Source of the DNA: Bog-756 sp963769765
GTDB taxonomy: Bacteria > Actinomycetota > Acidimicrobiia > Acidimicrobiales > RAAP-2
Assembly: GCA_963769765.1 (NCBI GenBank)
Contig: CAVYNA010000002.1
Coordinates: 124,001-188,000, forward strand
Direction: 5' to 3'
DNA: 64,000 bases
The notes under the pieces were generated by a model. That model had not been told where the DNA came from, ran no database searches, and was given only the letters and a program-made list of their open reading frames with translations. Position numbers and translations under genes: made by a program. This document shows, piece by piece, positions 1 to 9,206 of this stretch (position 1 is its first letter; each line of letters starts with the position of its first letter).

Positions 1-120
1 TTGGCAGGTCGTGGCGCCTTCATCAACTCCTCACATCGGGCTCATCGCCGCCACATCCCGTCGTGGGATACCTGAGGTGGCCCCGGAGCGACCGGTGGTC
101 GAAGGAGGTCGTCAACCCAC

Positions 121-516
121 ATGTCACCAAACGTCCCCGTCGTGGGCAAGGTGCTCGCAGGTGCCGCAATCGTCGGCGTGCTCTCGCTGGGTGGCGCCGG
201 CTTCGCCGGCGCAGCCGCTCCATCCACCCCGGCCGCTCCCGGCGTGACCGCTCCCAGCAGCCATTCGGGAATCAACTGCGCACGGGCCGATCGGGTCCTC
301 GCCCGTATCGGCAAGGCCGAGTCCCGAATCGCCGCCGGCCTGCCCAGGCTCACCGCGGCGGAAGCGGCGGCCAAGCAGGCCGGCAACACCAAGCGGGCGG
401 ACCGCCTGCAACGGGTCATCACCCGCCTCGAGGGCTCGACGTTCAAGAGTCACCTGACCAAGGTGTCCCAGCGCATCGAGGCCACCTGCCACGTGAGCGC
501 CCCGACCGCCGGGTAG
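121..516 (+). CDS. Small secreted protein, family unknown
   Basis: A 131-residue protein with an N-terminal hydrophobic stretch (about residues 6-32, rich in Ala/Gly/Leu, ending in GAAA) that looks like a signal peptide. The mature part is Ala/Arg-rich, probably helical, and bracketed by two cysteines (the Cys of INCARADRV and the one in ATCHV), suggesting one disulfide. The next gene encodes a clear paralogue: both share a CA-A-RVLA-like start, a RIAAGLPKLT-like core and a final CHVxAP. An AGGAGG-like stretch about 12 nt upstream supports the ATG. Function is not recognised; a small exported helical protein is all that can be said. Confidence 0.7.
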   Translation: MSPNVPVVGKVLAGAAIVGVLSLGGAGFAGAAAPSTPAAPGVTAPSSHSGINCARADRVLARIGKAESRIAAGLPRLTAAEAAAKQAGNTKRADRLQRVITRLEGSTFKSHLTKVSQRIEATCHVSAPTAG

Positions 517-673
517 CCGGCTCCGCCGGGGCCCCGACCAGGGGTCCCGGCAGGTGCGCGTCGCGACCAGCGATCCCGAACAGGTTCTCGCTACATTCAA
601 CTCGTCGAGGGGCCGATAGTCGACAGGTGGCCGGTGCCGGGCGCGCCGGCGGCCGAAGGGGGGTGACGCGACC

Positions 674-1123
674 ATGTGGATGATCAGAACGTCCGCGGTG
701 AAGTTGACGGTGGCAGTGCTCGCGACCGGTGCGCTGACCGTCGCCGGTGCGGGCGTGGTCAGTGCCGCCACGGGCACCGGCACGACCGCGCCGGGCAGCC
801 ACGTCCACCACGCCGCGCAGTTCAGTTGTGCCGATGCCCGAGGTGTCCTCGCCAAGCTGACGAGAAGCGAGCGCCGTATCGCAGCGGGTCTTCCCAAACT
901 GACCGCGACTGCCGCGCGTGCGATGCAGACCGGTGACACGTCCTACGGGCAGAAGCTGGACCGGCTCATCCGGCACCTCGAGAGTGCCCGGTACAAGCTC
1001 CGTCAGGAGAAGATCGCGACCAAGATCGACGCCCGGTGCCACGTCACCGCCCCGGGTGCGCCACTCGCGCCGGCGACCACCACGCCTCCCGCTCCGACCA
1101 ACTCGACCACCTCGACCACGTAG
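674..1123 (+). CDS. Small secreted protein, paralogue of the upstream gene
   Basis: A 149-residue protein with a signal peptide (about residues 5-31, ending in VSAAT) and a helical mature region bracketed by two cysteines (FSCADARGVL and DARCHV). The C-terminus is a Pro/Thr/Ser-rich tail (PATTTPPAPTNSTTSTT), typical of a flexible secreted or wall-associated tail. It shares the RIAAGLPKLTATAA core and the two-cysteine layout with the gene 157 nt upstream, so this is a tandem duplication followed by divergence. The family is not recognised and no catalytic motif is visible. Confidence 0.7.
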   Translation: MWMIRTSAVKLTVAVLATGALTVAGAGVVSAATGTGTTAPGSHVHHAAQFSCADARGVLAKLTRSERRIAAGLPKLTATAARAMQTGDTSYGQKLDRLIRHLESARYKLRQEKIATKIDARCHVTAPGAPLAPATTTPPAPTNSTTSTT

Positions 1124-1154
1124 CAACCGAGGGGGGACCGGCCCATCGGAGGGC

Positions 1155-2129
1155 TCAGCTGTTCGGCAGCGTGTCCACGAACGAGTGGGACAGCGCGGCG
1201 AGCCCGCCTGCGAGCGGCTCCGGCGTGCCGTCGAGTGCGGACACGGCCTGCTCGGCGAAGGCGCGGGCGACGAGCACCGCGTCCCCGATCGCACCTGACT
1301 GCGCCACGATCGAGCGTGCCTTGTCGCGCTCGGGTTGACCGAGGGGCTGCCCGAGGAGCGGGCCGAGCTCCGGACCGGCGACGGGATCCGACAGCGCGAG
1401 CAGGACGGGGAGGGTGTAGATGCCCTCGGCGAGATCCTGACCGGCGGGCTTCCCGAGCTCGGCCTCGGATCCGACGATGTCGAGGATGTCGTCGCGGACC
1501 TGGAAGATCATCCCGAAGTACCGCCCGAAGGTTGTGAAGGACTCGACGCGATCGCGGGGGAGGCCGCCGGTCAGCGCGCCGATCCGGCACGAGGTGGACA
1601 TCAGCGCGGCCGTCTTGCCGGCGATCGCCTCCGAGTAGTCGTCCCGGGTGCGGCCCTTCTGGTAGGCGGCGCGCACCTCGGCGACCTGCCCCTGGCAGAG
1701 GTCCCCGAGCGTCGAGGCGAGCAGCGCCGCGATCTCCGTGCCGAGGCCCGCAGCGATCTCTGCGGAGCGGGCCAGCAGGAAGTCTCCGGCGACGATGGCC
1801 ACCAGGTTGCCGAACCGTGCGTTCACGCTCTCGACGTTGCGCCTGACGGTGGCCTCGTCCATCACGTCGTCGTGGTAGAGGGAGGCCAGATGGACGAGCT
1901 CGACCGCGACGGCTCCGAGCAGGTCCTCCCTGGTCGCCGGTCGCTCACCGCCCGTGGCGGTGGCCAGGGCGAGGACCGGGCGGAGGCGCTTCCCACCGGC
2001 AGTCAGCAGGTGGGTCGTGACCTCGTCGAGGAATCGGTCGCCGGTCACCACCGACTCCACGAGCAGGGGCTCGAGCCTCTGCAACTGGTCTTCGAGTTCG
2101 GGAAGCCCGAGCAGCTCTACGAGGTTCAC
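1155..2129 (-). CDS. Polyprenyl diphosphate synthase (trans-isoprenyl diphosphate synthase)
   Basis: The 324-residue product condenses isopentenyl diphosphate units onto an allylic primer to make long-chain polyprenyl diphosphates, typically for menaquinone side chains. Both aspartate-rich motifs are present: LYHDDVMDEATVRR near residue 85-98 (first DDxxD) and FQVRDDILDIVG near residue 210-221 (second DDxxD). The GGKRLRPVL motif near residue 45-53, which binds IPP, is also clear. Length matches the heptaprenyl/octaprenyl synthase family. Translation starts at GTG 2129 with AGGAAG just upstream, and a TATCGT -10-like hexamer lies at 2139-2144. It is divergent from clpC. Chain length cannot be read from the sequence. 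Confidence 0.92.
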   Translation of the reverse strand: MNLVELLGLPELEDQLQRLEPLLVESVVTGDRFLDEVTTHLLTAGGKRLRPVLALATATGGERPATREDLLGAVAVELVHLASLYHDDVMDEATVRRNVESVNARFGNLVAIVAGDFLLARSAEIAAGLGTEIAALLASTLGDLCQGQVAEVRAAYQKGRTRDDYSEAIAGKTAALMSTSCRIGALTGGLPRDRVESFTTFGRYFGMIFQVRDDILDIVGSEAELGKPAGQDLAEGIYTLPVLLALSDPVAGPELGPLLGQPLGQPERDKARSIVAQSGAIGDAVLVARAFAEQAVSALDGTPEPLAGGLAALSHSFVDTLPNS

Positions 2130-2224
2130 TTCCTACAGACGATAGGCCAGGTTGCCGATGACTGAGAAAAGGGAATGGGACCGAGAATCCGGGAATGCGC
2201 GGGTGCGGGTGTCGGAGTCGCCTG

Positions 2225-2260
2225 TAGACTTCGTGTCCAGTAACTGACCGCGGATGGAGG
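2225..2260 (+). promoter_or_regulatory. Candidate clpC promoter -10 (TAGACT) and ribosome binding site
   Basis: TAGACT at 2225-2230 fits the TANNNT -10 pattern used elsewhere in this window, and GGAGG at 2256-2260 precedes the GTG start of clpC. No convincing -35 is seen. Confidence 0.45.
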
Positions 2261-2267
2261 CGGTGAA

Positions 2268-4823
2268 GTGTTCGAACGATTCACAGATCGGGCTCGCCGG
2301 GTGCTGGTGCTCGCGCAGGAAGAGGCGCGACTGCTCAACCACAGTTTCATCGGCACCGAGCACATCCTGTTGGGCCTGATCCACGAGGGCGAGGGCGTCG
2401 CCGCCAAGGCACTCGAGTCTCTCGGCGTGTCGCTCGAGGCCGTCCGCGAGAAGGTCGAGGAGACCATCGGGCTGGCCGGCACGGCGCCCACCGGTTCGCC
2501 CCCTTTCACGCCCCGGGCGAAGAAGGTGCTCGAGCTCTCACTGCGCGAGGCCCTGCAGCTGGGGCACAGCTACATCGGCACCGAGCACATGCTGCTCGGC
2601 CTCGTGCGCGAAGGAGAGGGCGTGGCCGCGCAGGTCCTCCAGAGCCTGGGCGCGGACCTGCCGCGCGTGCGCCAGCAGGTGATCCAGCTGCTCTCGGGCT
2701 ACCAGGGCAAGGAGTCCGTCGGTGCGGGCGCACCCGGCTCGCAGTCGTCGGACGCGCCGACCGGCTCGCCGGTGCTCGACCAGTTCGGCCGCAACCTCAC
2801 CGCACTCGCGCGTGATCACAAGCTGGACCCGGTCATCGGCCGCGAGAAAGAGATCGAGCGGGTCATGCAGGTGCTCTCCCGCCGCACGAAGAACAACCCG
2901 GTCCTGATCGGGGAGCCCGGCGTCGGCAAGACCGCCATCGTCGAGGGGCTCGCGCAGCGCATCGTCGCTGACGACGTCCCCGAGACGCTGACCGGCAAGC
3001 AGCTCTACACCCTCGATCTGGGCGCCCTGGTGGCGGGCAGCCGCTACCGCGGCGACTTCGAGGAGCGCCTCAAGAAGGTCCTGAAGGAGATCCGGACCCG
3101 CGGCGACATCGTCTTGTTCATCGACGAGCTCCACACGCTGGTCGGGGCGGGCGCGGCCGAGGGGGCGATCGACGCGGCGTCGATCCTGAAGCCGATGCTC
3201 GCCCGTGGCGAGCTCCAGACCATCGGGGCGACCACGACCGACGAGTACCGCAAGCACCTCGAGAAGGACGCGGCGCTCGAGCGGCGGTTCCAGCCGATCA
3301 AGGTCGACCAGCCGAACGTGGCCCTCACCATCGAGATCCTCAAAGGCCTGCGGGACCGCTACGAGTCGCACCACGCGGTGACGATCACCGACCAGGCACT
3401 GGTGGCCGCGGCCAACCTGGCCGACCGGTACCTCGCGGACCGGTTCCTCCCGGACAAGGCGATCGACCTCATCGACGAGGCAGGCAGCCGGCTGCGCATC
3501 CGCCGGATGACCACGCCTCCCGCCTACAAGAAGCTCGAGGAGGAGATCAGCCGTCTGCGCGCGGACAAGGAGTCCGCGATCGAGAAGCAGGCGTTCGACC
3601 AGGCGAAGAAGCTCGCCGAGCAGGAGAAGGAACGGCTCGACTCCAAAGAGGCGATGGAAGCCGAGTGGCGCGCCGACGGCGTGGACCTCTTCGACGTCGT
3701 CGACGAGGAGGTCATCGCGGAGGTGCTCGCGAACTGGACGGGCATCCCCGTGTACCGCCTCACCGAGGAGGAGACCGCCAAGCTGCTCCGGATGGAGGAC
3801 GAGCTGCACAAGCGGGTCATCGGGCAGGAGCCCGCGATCGCAGCGCTGGCGCGCTCGATCCGTCGGACCCGCGCCGGGCTCAAGGACCCGAAGCGGCCGA
3901 GCGGTTCGTTCATCTTCCTCGGGCCGACCGGCGTCGGGAAGACCGAGCTGGCCAAGACGCTGGCGGAGTTCCTGTTCGACGACGAGGACGCGCTGATCCA
4001 GCTCGACATGTCCGAGTACATGGAGAAGCACACCGTGAGCCGGTTGGTCGGCTCGCCCCCGGGGTACGTCGGGTACGAAGAGGGCGGTCAGCTGACCGAG
4101 GCGGTGCGCCGCAAGCCCTTCTCGGTGGTGCTCTTCGACGAGGTCGAGAAGGCCCACACGGACGTGTTCAACACGCTCCTCCAGATCCTCGAGGACGGTC
4201 GGCTGACCGACGCGCAGGGCCGCTCGGTGGACTTCAAGAACACCGTCCTCATCATGACCTCCAACCTCGGCACCGCCGATCTGCGCAAGTCGTCGGTCGG
4301 CTTCGCCAAGACTTCGGAGGCGATCACCTACGAGCGGATGAAGGCGAAGGTCAACGAGGCGCTGAAGGCCCACTTCCGGCCGGAATTCCTCAACCGCATC
4401 GACGAGGTCGTCGTCTTCCACGAGCTCTCGAAGCTCGAGGTCGTCGAGATCGTGGACCTGATGATCCAGCGGCTCTCCACCCAACTGGAGCTCCAGGGGC
4501 TCAGCCTGGTGCTGACGCCACCCGCGAAGCAGCTGCTCGCCGACCGCGGGTACGACCCGCAGCTGGGAGCGCGGCCGCTCCGCCGTGCGATCCAACAGCT
4601 GGTCGAGGACCCGCTGTCCGAGCGGATCCTCTGGAAGGAGTTCCGGGTCGGGGAGACCATCGTGGTCGACGTCGAGACCGTGACCCCTGAGGACGCCGCG
4701 GCATCCGAGGTGAAGGGCTCCACCCCGCTGGTGGCGGGCGAGCTGCAGCTCACGTTCAAGGCCATCGAGGGACTCGAGCCGCCGCCGGTCGAGCTCGCCG
4801 GCGCGGACTCAGCCGCCGACTGA
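2268..4823 (+). CDS. clpC: ClpC, AAA+ unfoldase of the Clp protease
   Basis: This 851-residue Hsp100 ATPase unfolds substrates and feeds them to ClpP. Domains in order: two Clp_N repeats (residues 1-145), the first AAA+ module with Walker A GEPGVGKT (about 215-222) and Walker B VLFIDELH, a UVR-like coiled insertion (about 425-460), and the second AAA+ module with Walker A GPTGVGKT (about 552-559) and Walker B VVLFDEVEKAH. The VGF tripeptide near residue 677 is the loop that docks on ClpP. The UVR insertion and length identify ClpC rather than ClpA or ClpB. The start is GTG at 2268 with GGAGG 8 nt upstream. clpP is not in the window. Confidence 0.97.
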   Translation: MFERFTDRARRVLVLAQEEARLLNHSFIGTEHILLGLIHEGEGVAAKALESLGVSLEAVREKVEETIGLAGTAPTGSPPFTPRAKKVLELSLREALQLGHSYIGTEHMLLGLVREGEGVAAQVLQSLGADLPRVRQQVIQLLSGYQGKESVGAGAPGSQSSDAPTGSPVLDQFGRNLTALARDHKLDPVIGREKEIERVMQVLSRRTKNNPVLIGEPGVGKTAIVEGLAQRIVADDVPETLTGKQLYTLDLGALVAGSRYRGDFEERLKKVLKEIRTRGDIVLFIDELHTLVGAGAAEGAIDAASILKPMLARGELQTIGATTTDEYRKHLEKDAALERRFQPIKVDQPNVALTIEILKGLRDRYESHHAVTITDQALVAAANLADRYLADRFLPDKAIDLIDEAGSRLRIRRMTTPPAYKKLEEEISRLRADKESAIEKQAFDQAKKLAEQEKERLDSKEAMEAEWRADGVDLFDVVDEEVIAEVLANWTGIPVYRLTEEETAKLLRMEDELHKRVIGQEPAIAALARSIRRTRAGLKDPKRPSGSFIFLGPTGVGKTELAKTLAEFLFDDEDALIQLDMSEYMEKHTVSRLVGSPPGYVGYEEGGQLTEAVRRKPFSVVLFDEVEKAHTDVFNTLLQILEDGRLTDAQGRSVDFKNTVLIMTSNLGTADLRKSSVGFAKTSEAITYERMKAKVNEALKAHFRPEFLNRIDEVVVFHELSKLEVVEIVDLMIQRLSTQLELQGLSLVLTPPAKQLLADRGYDPQLGARPLRRAIQQLVEDPLSERILWKEFRVGETIVVDVETVTPEDAAASEVKGSTPLVAGELQLTFKAIEGLEPPPVELAGADSAAD

Positions 4824-4872
4824 AGCCCCGGGGGCGCGGTCCGGAGCGGATCGCGCCCACCAAGTCTGGAAC

Positions 4873-4900
4873 CTCGCCCCGCCGTCTTCGGCGGGGCGAG
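4873..4900 (+). terminator. Strong hairpin downstream of clpC
   Basis: A perfect 12-bp inverted repeat (CTCGCCCCGCCG / CGGCGGGGCGAG) closes on a TCTT loop, 50 nt after the clpC stop. There is no U-tract, as is common for GC-rich actinobacterial terminators. Confidence 0.7.
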
Positions 4901-5175
4901 TTCGCGAACGGGGCGGAGAGCGCAAAGCGCTCAAGATTGCGATCTCCTGCTGCGTGGCAGGTGGTCGGGCGTACACGGTCAGTGCGTCGGTTCGGCATCA
5001 TTTGAGCGGCTGTCAATAGGAATAGCGTCGGAGTTCTCGGCTCGGGGAGGCGCCTTGCGGGCGGCGCGGCACGAAGGGGTGTCGCTAGGAACGGGAATCA
5101 CCCTGCGCGGGAGACGACGAGCTCATGAAGCACGTGGGGTCGTGCGCGGCTAAAGGGGCAAGGAGAGCGGAGATC
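4901..5175 (+). other. Intergenic region before the frameshifted secreted protein
   Basis: About 275 nt without a convincing gene. It contains a possible promoter (TTGAGC at 5002-5007 and TAGCGT at 5023-5028, spacer 15) and, at the end, AAGGAGAGCGGAG just before ATG 5176. No riboswitch or RNA fold was recognised. Confidence 0.4.
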
Positions 5176-7569
5176 ATGATGGCGCAGGTGTCCCATCCGA
5201 AGCAGGTGGACTCAAGGTCGACGGTGCGCATCGTGCTCGCCACCGCCATCGGAGCAGGCCTGCTGCCTCGCTTCCCGGTCTCGTCAACTCCGGTACCAGC
5301 GCGGCGCTACACAGCCGATCAGCGGGTCCGTGACCTACTCGGCGACGCTCAACATCCCGGCTCCCCCGCCGTCGTCCTTCGTGGGATCCGGCGGCGGAGA
5401 CGGCTGGGGGCTCGTCATGACACCTGCCGCGGTCTACCAGGTGTACCACCACCTGTCGACGCTCAACGTCTCGTGCCACCTGCAGTCGGATGCGAGTGCG
5501 TGCTGGTCCTCCCCCGGCTACAAGACGGTCGTCGACGGGAGCGGCAACAACTTCTCGACCTCGATCGGTCCGGGCATGTTCATCAACCAGACCTCTGGCA
5601 AGCTCTACGTCTACGCAGTGCGCACGTCGGATTCGACCGCAGGCGTCGTCTGCATCGACACGACGCAGCCGGCCTCGGCCACCGGGGCACAGCTCTTCTG
5701 CGGGTTCACCCAACTCGGCGGGGTCGGTGAGTCCACGGGAGGCAGTGCCAACGGTCTGTCCGCACCGGTCCAGGTCGGGAGCAACTGGTACTCGTTCAAC
5801 GAGGTCGCGGGTGTGGGAACCGGGTCGCAGAACAAGCTGCTCTGCTTCAGCCTGATCACCTTCTCCGCCTGCCCGAGCCAGCCCTTCCCCGTCAACGACG
5901 GGGGTGTCGCGCTCAGCGTAATCGGCTACTCGTACCCGATCGGTGCAGCCGGCCACGACGTGATCATCCAGGTGGTGAGCACGACCGGCGACAAGCTGGC
6001 CTGCTTCGACACCACGACGAATTCGTCGTGCTCGGGTTCGTGGCCGATCTCCGTGACGGGCGCGAACGGTTCACCCTTCCCGATGATCAGCGGGACCACC
6101 GGCGCGCAGACCGGTGTCTGCCTGCCGATTTCCGGCATTCCCTGCTACGACCTGACCGGTGCGTCCGTTGCGACACCTCCCGGGATGACCACGGCGGTCA
6201 CGCCGACGGTTCAGTACAACGGCCCCGCGGTCACGATCGGCGCCCGTGTCTTCGTGCCCAATGCCAGCACCAACGCGGTCGACTGCTATGACTACACCGC
6301 GCAGGCCGGCTGCCCGAGCTTCCCGAAGACGTTCACCAGTCCCAGCCTCAGCCTGCTCTACACGGTCAATCCGGACCCGCAGCGGCCGACCTGCCTGTGG
6401 GTCAACGCTGACAGCGGCACGCAGATCCAGAACTTCGACGCCTACACCGCAGGCGCCTGCGGGACCGGGCCCACCCGGGTGCTGGCAGCCAGCTTGGTCG
6501 CGCCGTTCAGTGAGTGCATCCCGACCAACTACACCTCGCTCCAGGTGCTGAACCCGACGCCGAGCCAGTACTCCTCGGGAACGGTCCAGTTCGAGGACTT
6601 CGACGGGAACCCGATCCCCGGCATCCCGACCCAGAACCTCGACGGGACCGGATCGCTCAACCTCACCCCGTTCAACCTGGCGACCTCGAGTCCGCTACCG
6701 CAGTTCCTCATCACGTTGAACACCGCGAGTCCGCCGGCCCAGGTCGACGTGAAGCTGACCTGGACCGGGGCGTACAACGCCAACTGTGTGACCGGCGGCC
6801 AGGTGGTGACCGGCGAGGCCAGGGCTACCGGACGGTGGGGCTCGACGGAGGAGTGTTCTCCTTCGGTGACTCGGCCTTCTTCGGTTCGATGGTCGGGACG
6901 CCGCTCAACGGACCGGCGATCGGGATCGCGAACACGCCGGATGACGGCGGCTACTGGCTCGCCGGGACCGACGGTGGGGTCTTCTCCTTCGGCGACGCCG
7001 TCTACTACGGCTCGCTCGGAGCGAACATGAACCTCAACGCCCCGATCCTGGGGATCGCCGCGACGCCGGACGGCAAGGGCTACTGGCTCGTTGGAGGCGA
7101 CGGCGGGGTCTTTGCCTTCGGCGACGCCGTCTACTACGGCTCACTCGGCAACGCGCCGTCAGGCACGGTCATCGACGGGATGGCCCCGACCCCCGATGGC
7201 CAGGGGTACTGGCTCGTCGGCGAGGACGGGTCGGTCTACAAGTTCGGGGACGCGGTCCTGTACGGCTCGAAGGCCGGTCAGTTCCTCAACGCGCCGATCT
7301 CCGGCATCGCCTCGTCCCAGGACGGCAAGGGCTACTGGCTGGTCGGGACCGACGGTGGGGTGTTCGCGTACGGCGACGCGCCGTTCCTCGGGACGATGTC
7401 CGGCACCCAGCTCACCGGACCGATCGTCGGCATCCAGCCGACGTCGGACGGCCAGGGGTACTGGCTCGCCGGCGACGACGGTGGGATCTTCGCCTTCGGC
7501 GACGCCGAGTATCTCGGCTCGATGGCGCTGGGTTCGCTGTTCGCACCGGTCAACGGTGTGACCGGATAG
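5176..7569 (+). pseudogene. Secreted repeat protein with GYWLVGxDGGVFxFGDA repeats, reading frame broken three times
   Basis: One gene appears to span three frames. An N-terminal export signal is read in the first frame from ATG 5176 (RIVLATAIGAGLL). Sense then continues in another frame through 5264-5329 (ASLPGLVNSGTSAALH). From GTG 5330 to about 6830 a third frame encodes a long Ser/Thr/Gly-rich extracellular domain with many paired cysteines. After about 6830 the first frame resumes with six repeats of about 40 residues of the form GYWLVGxDGGVFxFGDA, probably propeller blades. Each break behaves as one missing G (near 5263, 5330 and 6826); restoring it gives a continuous protein of roughly 790 residues, for example joining VVTGEARG to YRTVGLDGG. 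The repeats are familiar from secreted proteins of Acidimicrobiales. It may be a decayed gene or an intact gene with sequence errors. Confidence 0.7.
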
Positions 7570-7605
7570 TCCGGGCGGGCCTGCCCGCGCCACGATTCGC
7601 AGCGA

Positions 7606-7635
7606 TCCGCCCCGCCGGTCGAACGGCGGGGCGGA
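7606..7635 (+). terminator. Hairpin terminator after the secreted repeat protein
   Basis: TCCGCCCCGCCG and CGGCGGGGCGGA form a perfect 12-bp stem around a 6-nt loop, 36 nt past the stop codon at 7569. No U-tract follows. Confidence 0.65.
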
Positions 7636-7665
7636 ACCGCGTCCGGGGTCATTGTCGTGCCCTCG

Positions 7666-7726
7666 TCGCCCGTCCGGGGCCAGGTGGGCCGCTCGCCCGT
7701 CCGGGGCCAGGTGGGCCGCTCGCCCG
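7666..7726 (+). repeat. 27-bp tandem repeat, two full copies plus 7 nt
   Basis: The unit TCGCCCGTCCGGGGCCAGGT plus 7 nt occupies 7666-7692 and again 7693-7719 with no mismatch, then TCGCCCG starts a third copy. It lies between the terminator and the radA promoter and is non-coding. Confidence 0.85.
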
Positions 7727-7753
7727 GTCACCCCGACCGGCACACCCGATCCC

Positions 7754-7759
7754 TACGAT
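7754..7759 (+). promoter_or_regulatory. radA -10 element (TACGAT), leaderless
   Basis: TACGAT ends 7 nt before ATG 7767, so transcription should begin at or next to the start codon. There is no Shine-Dalgarno sequence. Confidence 0.6.
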
Positions 7760-7766
7760 CGGGGTG

Positions 7767-9149
7767 ATGGCGAAGACGGTCAAGCGGCACCGCTGCATCG
7801 ACTGCGGCACGACGACCGCCCGGTGGGCCGGACGGTGCCCTGCCTGCGGTGAGTGGAACACGATGGTCGAAGAGGCCCGTCTCGGGTCGCTGGTCCAAGC
7901 CGTCGACGCATTGGAGCTCGCCTCGATGCCGGTGCCGTTGGCCTCCCTCGACGCGGCCGAGGCTTCAGCCGTCCCGACCGGGCTCGACGAGTTCGACCGG
8001 GTGCTCGCGGGCGGTCTGGTGCCCGGTTCGGTGACCCTCCTCGGCGGCGAGCCGGGCATCGGAAAGTCGACCCTGCTCCTCCAGGTGCTGGCGGCCTCTG
8101 CCGGCCGTGGGCACCGGGTCCTGCTCGTCTCCGCAGAGGAGTCCGCCCACCAGGTCCGCCTGCGTGCCGACCGGCTCGGCCCGATCCCCGCGGGTCTGTC
8201 GATCTTGGCGACGACCGACGTCTCCGTCGTGGCCGGTGCGGTCACCGAGCTCGAGCCAGACCTGGTCGTCGTCGACTCGATCCAGGCGGTCGCCACCGAG
8301 AGTGCGGCGCCGGGGACGCGTCGGAACGGCGGTCCTCCCGGCAGCGTCACCCAGGTGCGAGAGTGCGCCGACCAGCTGGTCGGCCTGGCCAAGGCGAGCC
8401 AGGTGGCGGTGGTGCTGGTCGGGCACGTGACGAAGGACGGTGCGCTGGCCGGCCCCCGCACCCTCGAGCACATGGTCGACACCGTCTTGAGCTTCGAGGG
8501 CGACCGTCACCACGCGCTGCGGCTGTTGCGTTCGGTCAAGCACCGGTTCGGACCGACCGGGGAGCTCGGGCTCTTCGAGATGGACGACCACGGGCTCAGT
8601 CGCGTCGACGATCCGGGCCGGCTCCTCCTCGGCGACCGGGTCACCGGGGTGCCCGGCGGTGTCGTCCTCCCCGCCCTGCAGGGCCGCCGGACGGTGATGG
8701 TCGAACTGCAGGCGCTCGTCGCGCCGACGACGCAGAACCCGCCGAGGCGTTCGGTGGTCGGCCTCGACTCCTCGCGGCTCGGGATGACCCTCGCGGTGCT
8801 TGCAAGCCACGCCGACCTCTCGCTCGGCACGCGGGACGTCTTCGTCTCGGTCGCCGGGGGCATCAGGGTGACCGAACCGGCCGCCGACCTCGCCACCGCG
8901 CTCGCCGTGACCTCCGCTGCGCTCCGCACACCGCTCCCCGCCTCGCTCGCCGCAGTCGGGGAGGTCGGACTCGCCGGGGAGATCCGGCAGGTGACCAATT
9001 TGGCGCAGCGCCTCGAAGAGGCAGCGCGACTCGGCTTCGAGCAGGTGGTGGTCCCCGTCTCGGCGCCTGATCCCCCGGCCGGCGTCGAGCTCCTCCGGGT
9101 GGGGACCCTGAGAGAGGCCGCCGCCAGCCTCTGCGGGCTCGGTCGCTGA
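7767..9149 (+). CDS. radA: RadA, DNA repair and recombination ATPase
   Basis: RadA (Sms) is a RecA-like ATPase that helps process recombination intermediates and drives branch migration. The 460-residue protein has the full family layout: an N-terminal C4 zinc finger (CIDC near residue 8-11 and CPAC near 25-28), Walker A GGEPGIGKST near residue 95, the RadA-specific KHRFG motif near residue 257, and a C-terminal Lon-protease-like domain. The ATG at 7767 is preferred over the GTG one codon earlier because it sits 7 nt from the TACGAT hexamer. It is followed 57 nt later by disA, the usual actinobacterial gene order. Confidence 0.96.
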   Translation: MAKTVKRHRCIDCGTTTARWAGRCPACGEWNTMVEEARLGSLVQAVDALELASMPVPLASLDAAEASAVPTGLDEFDRVLAGGLVPGSVTLLGGEPGIGKSTLLLQVLAASAGRGHRVLLVSAEESAHQVRLRADRLGPIPAGLSILATTDVSVVAGAVTELEPDLVVVDSIQAVATESAAPGTRRNGGPPGSVTQVRECADQLVGLAKASQVAVVLVGHVTKDGALAGPRTLEHMVDTVLSFEGDRHHALRLLRSVKHRFGPTGELGLFEMDDHGLSRVDDPGRLLLGDRVTGVPGGVVLPALQGRRTVMVELQALVAPTTQNPPRRSVVGLDSSRLGMTLAVLASHADLSLGTRDVFVSVAGGIRVTEPAADLATALAVTSAALRTPLPASLAAVGEVGLAGEIRQVTNLAQRLEEAARLGFEQVVVPVSAPDPPAGVELLRVGTLREAAASLCGLGR

Positions 9150-9193
9150 CCGCGCAGGCCTGTCGCGGCCCCGTCGTCGCGGGTGCCGACGGA

Positions 9194-9199
9194 TACCAT
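9194..9199 (+). promoter_or_regulatory. disA -10 element (TACCAT), leaderless
   Basis: TACCAT ends 7 nt before GTG 9207. This spacing, seen at several genes here, argues that GTG 9207 and not the earlier in-frame GTG at 9183 is the real start. Confidence 0.6.
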
Positions 9200-9206
9200 C
9201 ACTCCT

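Noticed and set aside
2538..4595. Long open frame antisense to clpC (685 codons)
   Set aside because: It mirrors clpC in high-GC DNA, has an Arg/Leu/Asp-rich composition and no domain, and the plus strand encodes an intact ClpC.
4901..5175. Riboswitch upstream of the secreted repeat protein
   Set aside because: A c-di-AMP (ydaO-type) leader was considered because such RNAs precede wall proteins, but none of its conserved elements could be found.
7666..7726. Repeat at 7.7 kb as a CRISPR remnant
   Set aside because: The copies are directly adjacent with no spacers and no cas genes are present; it is a plain tandem duplication.
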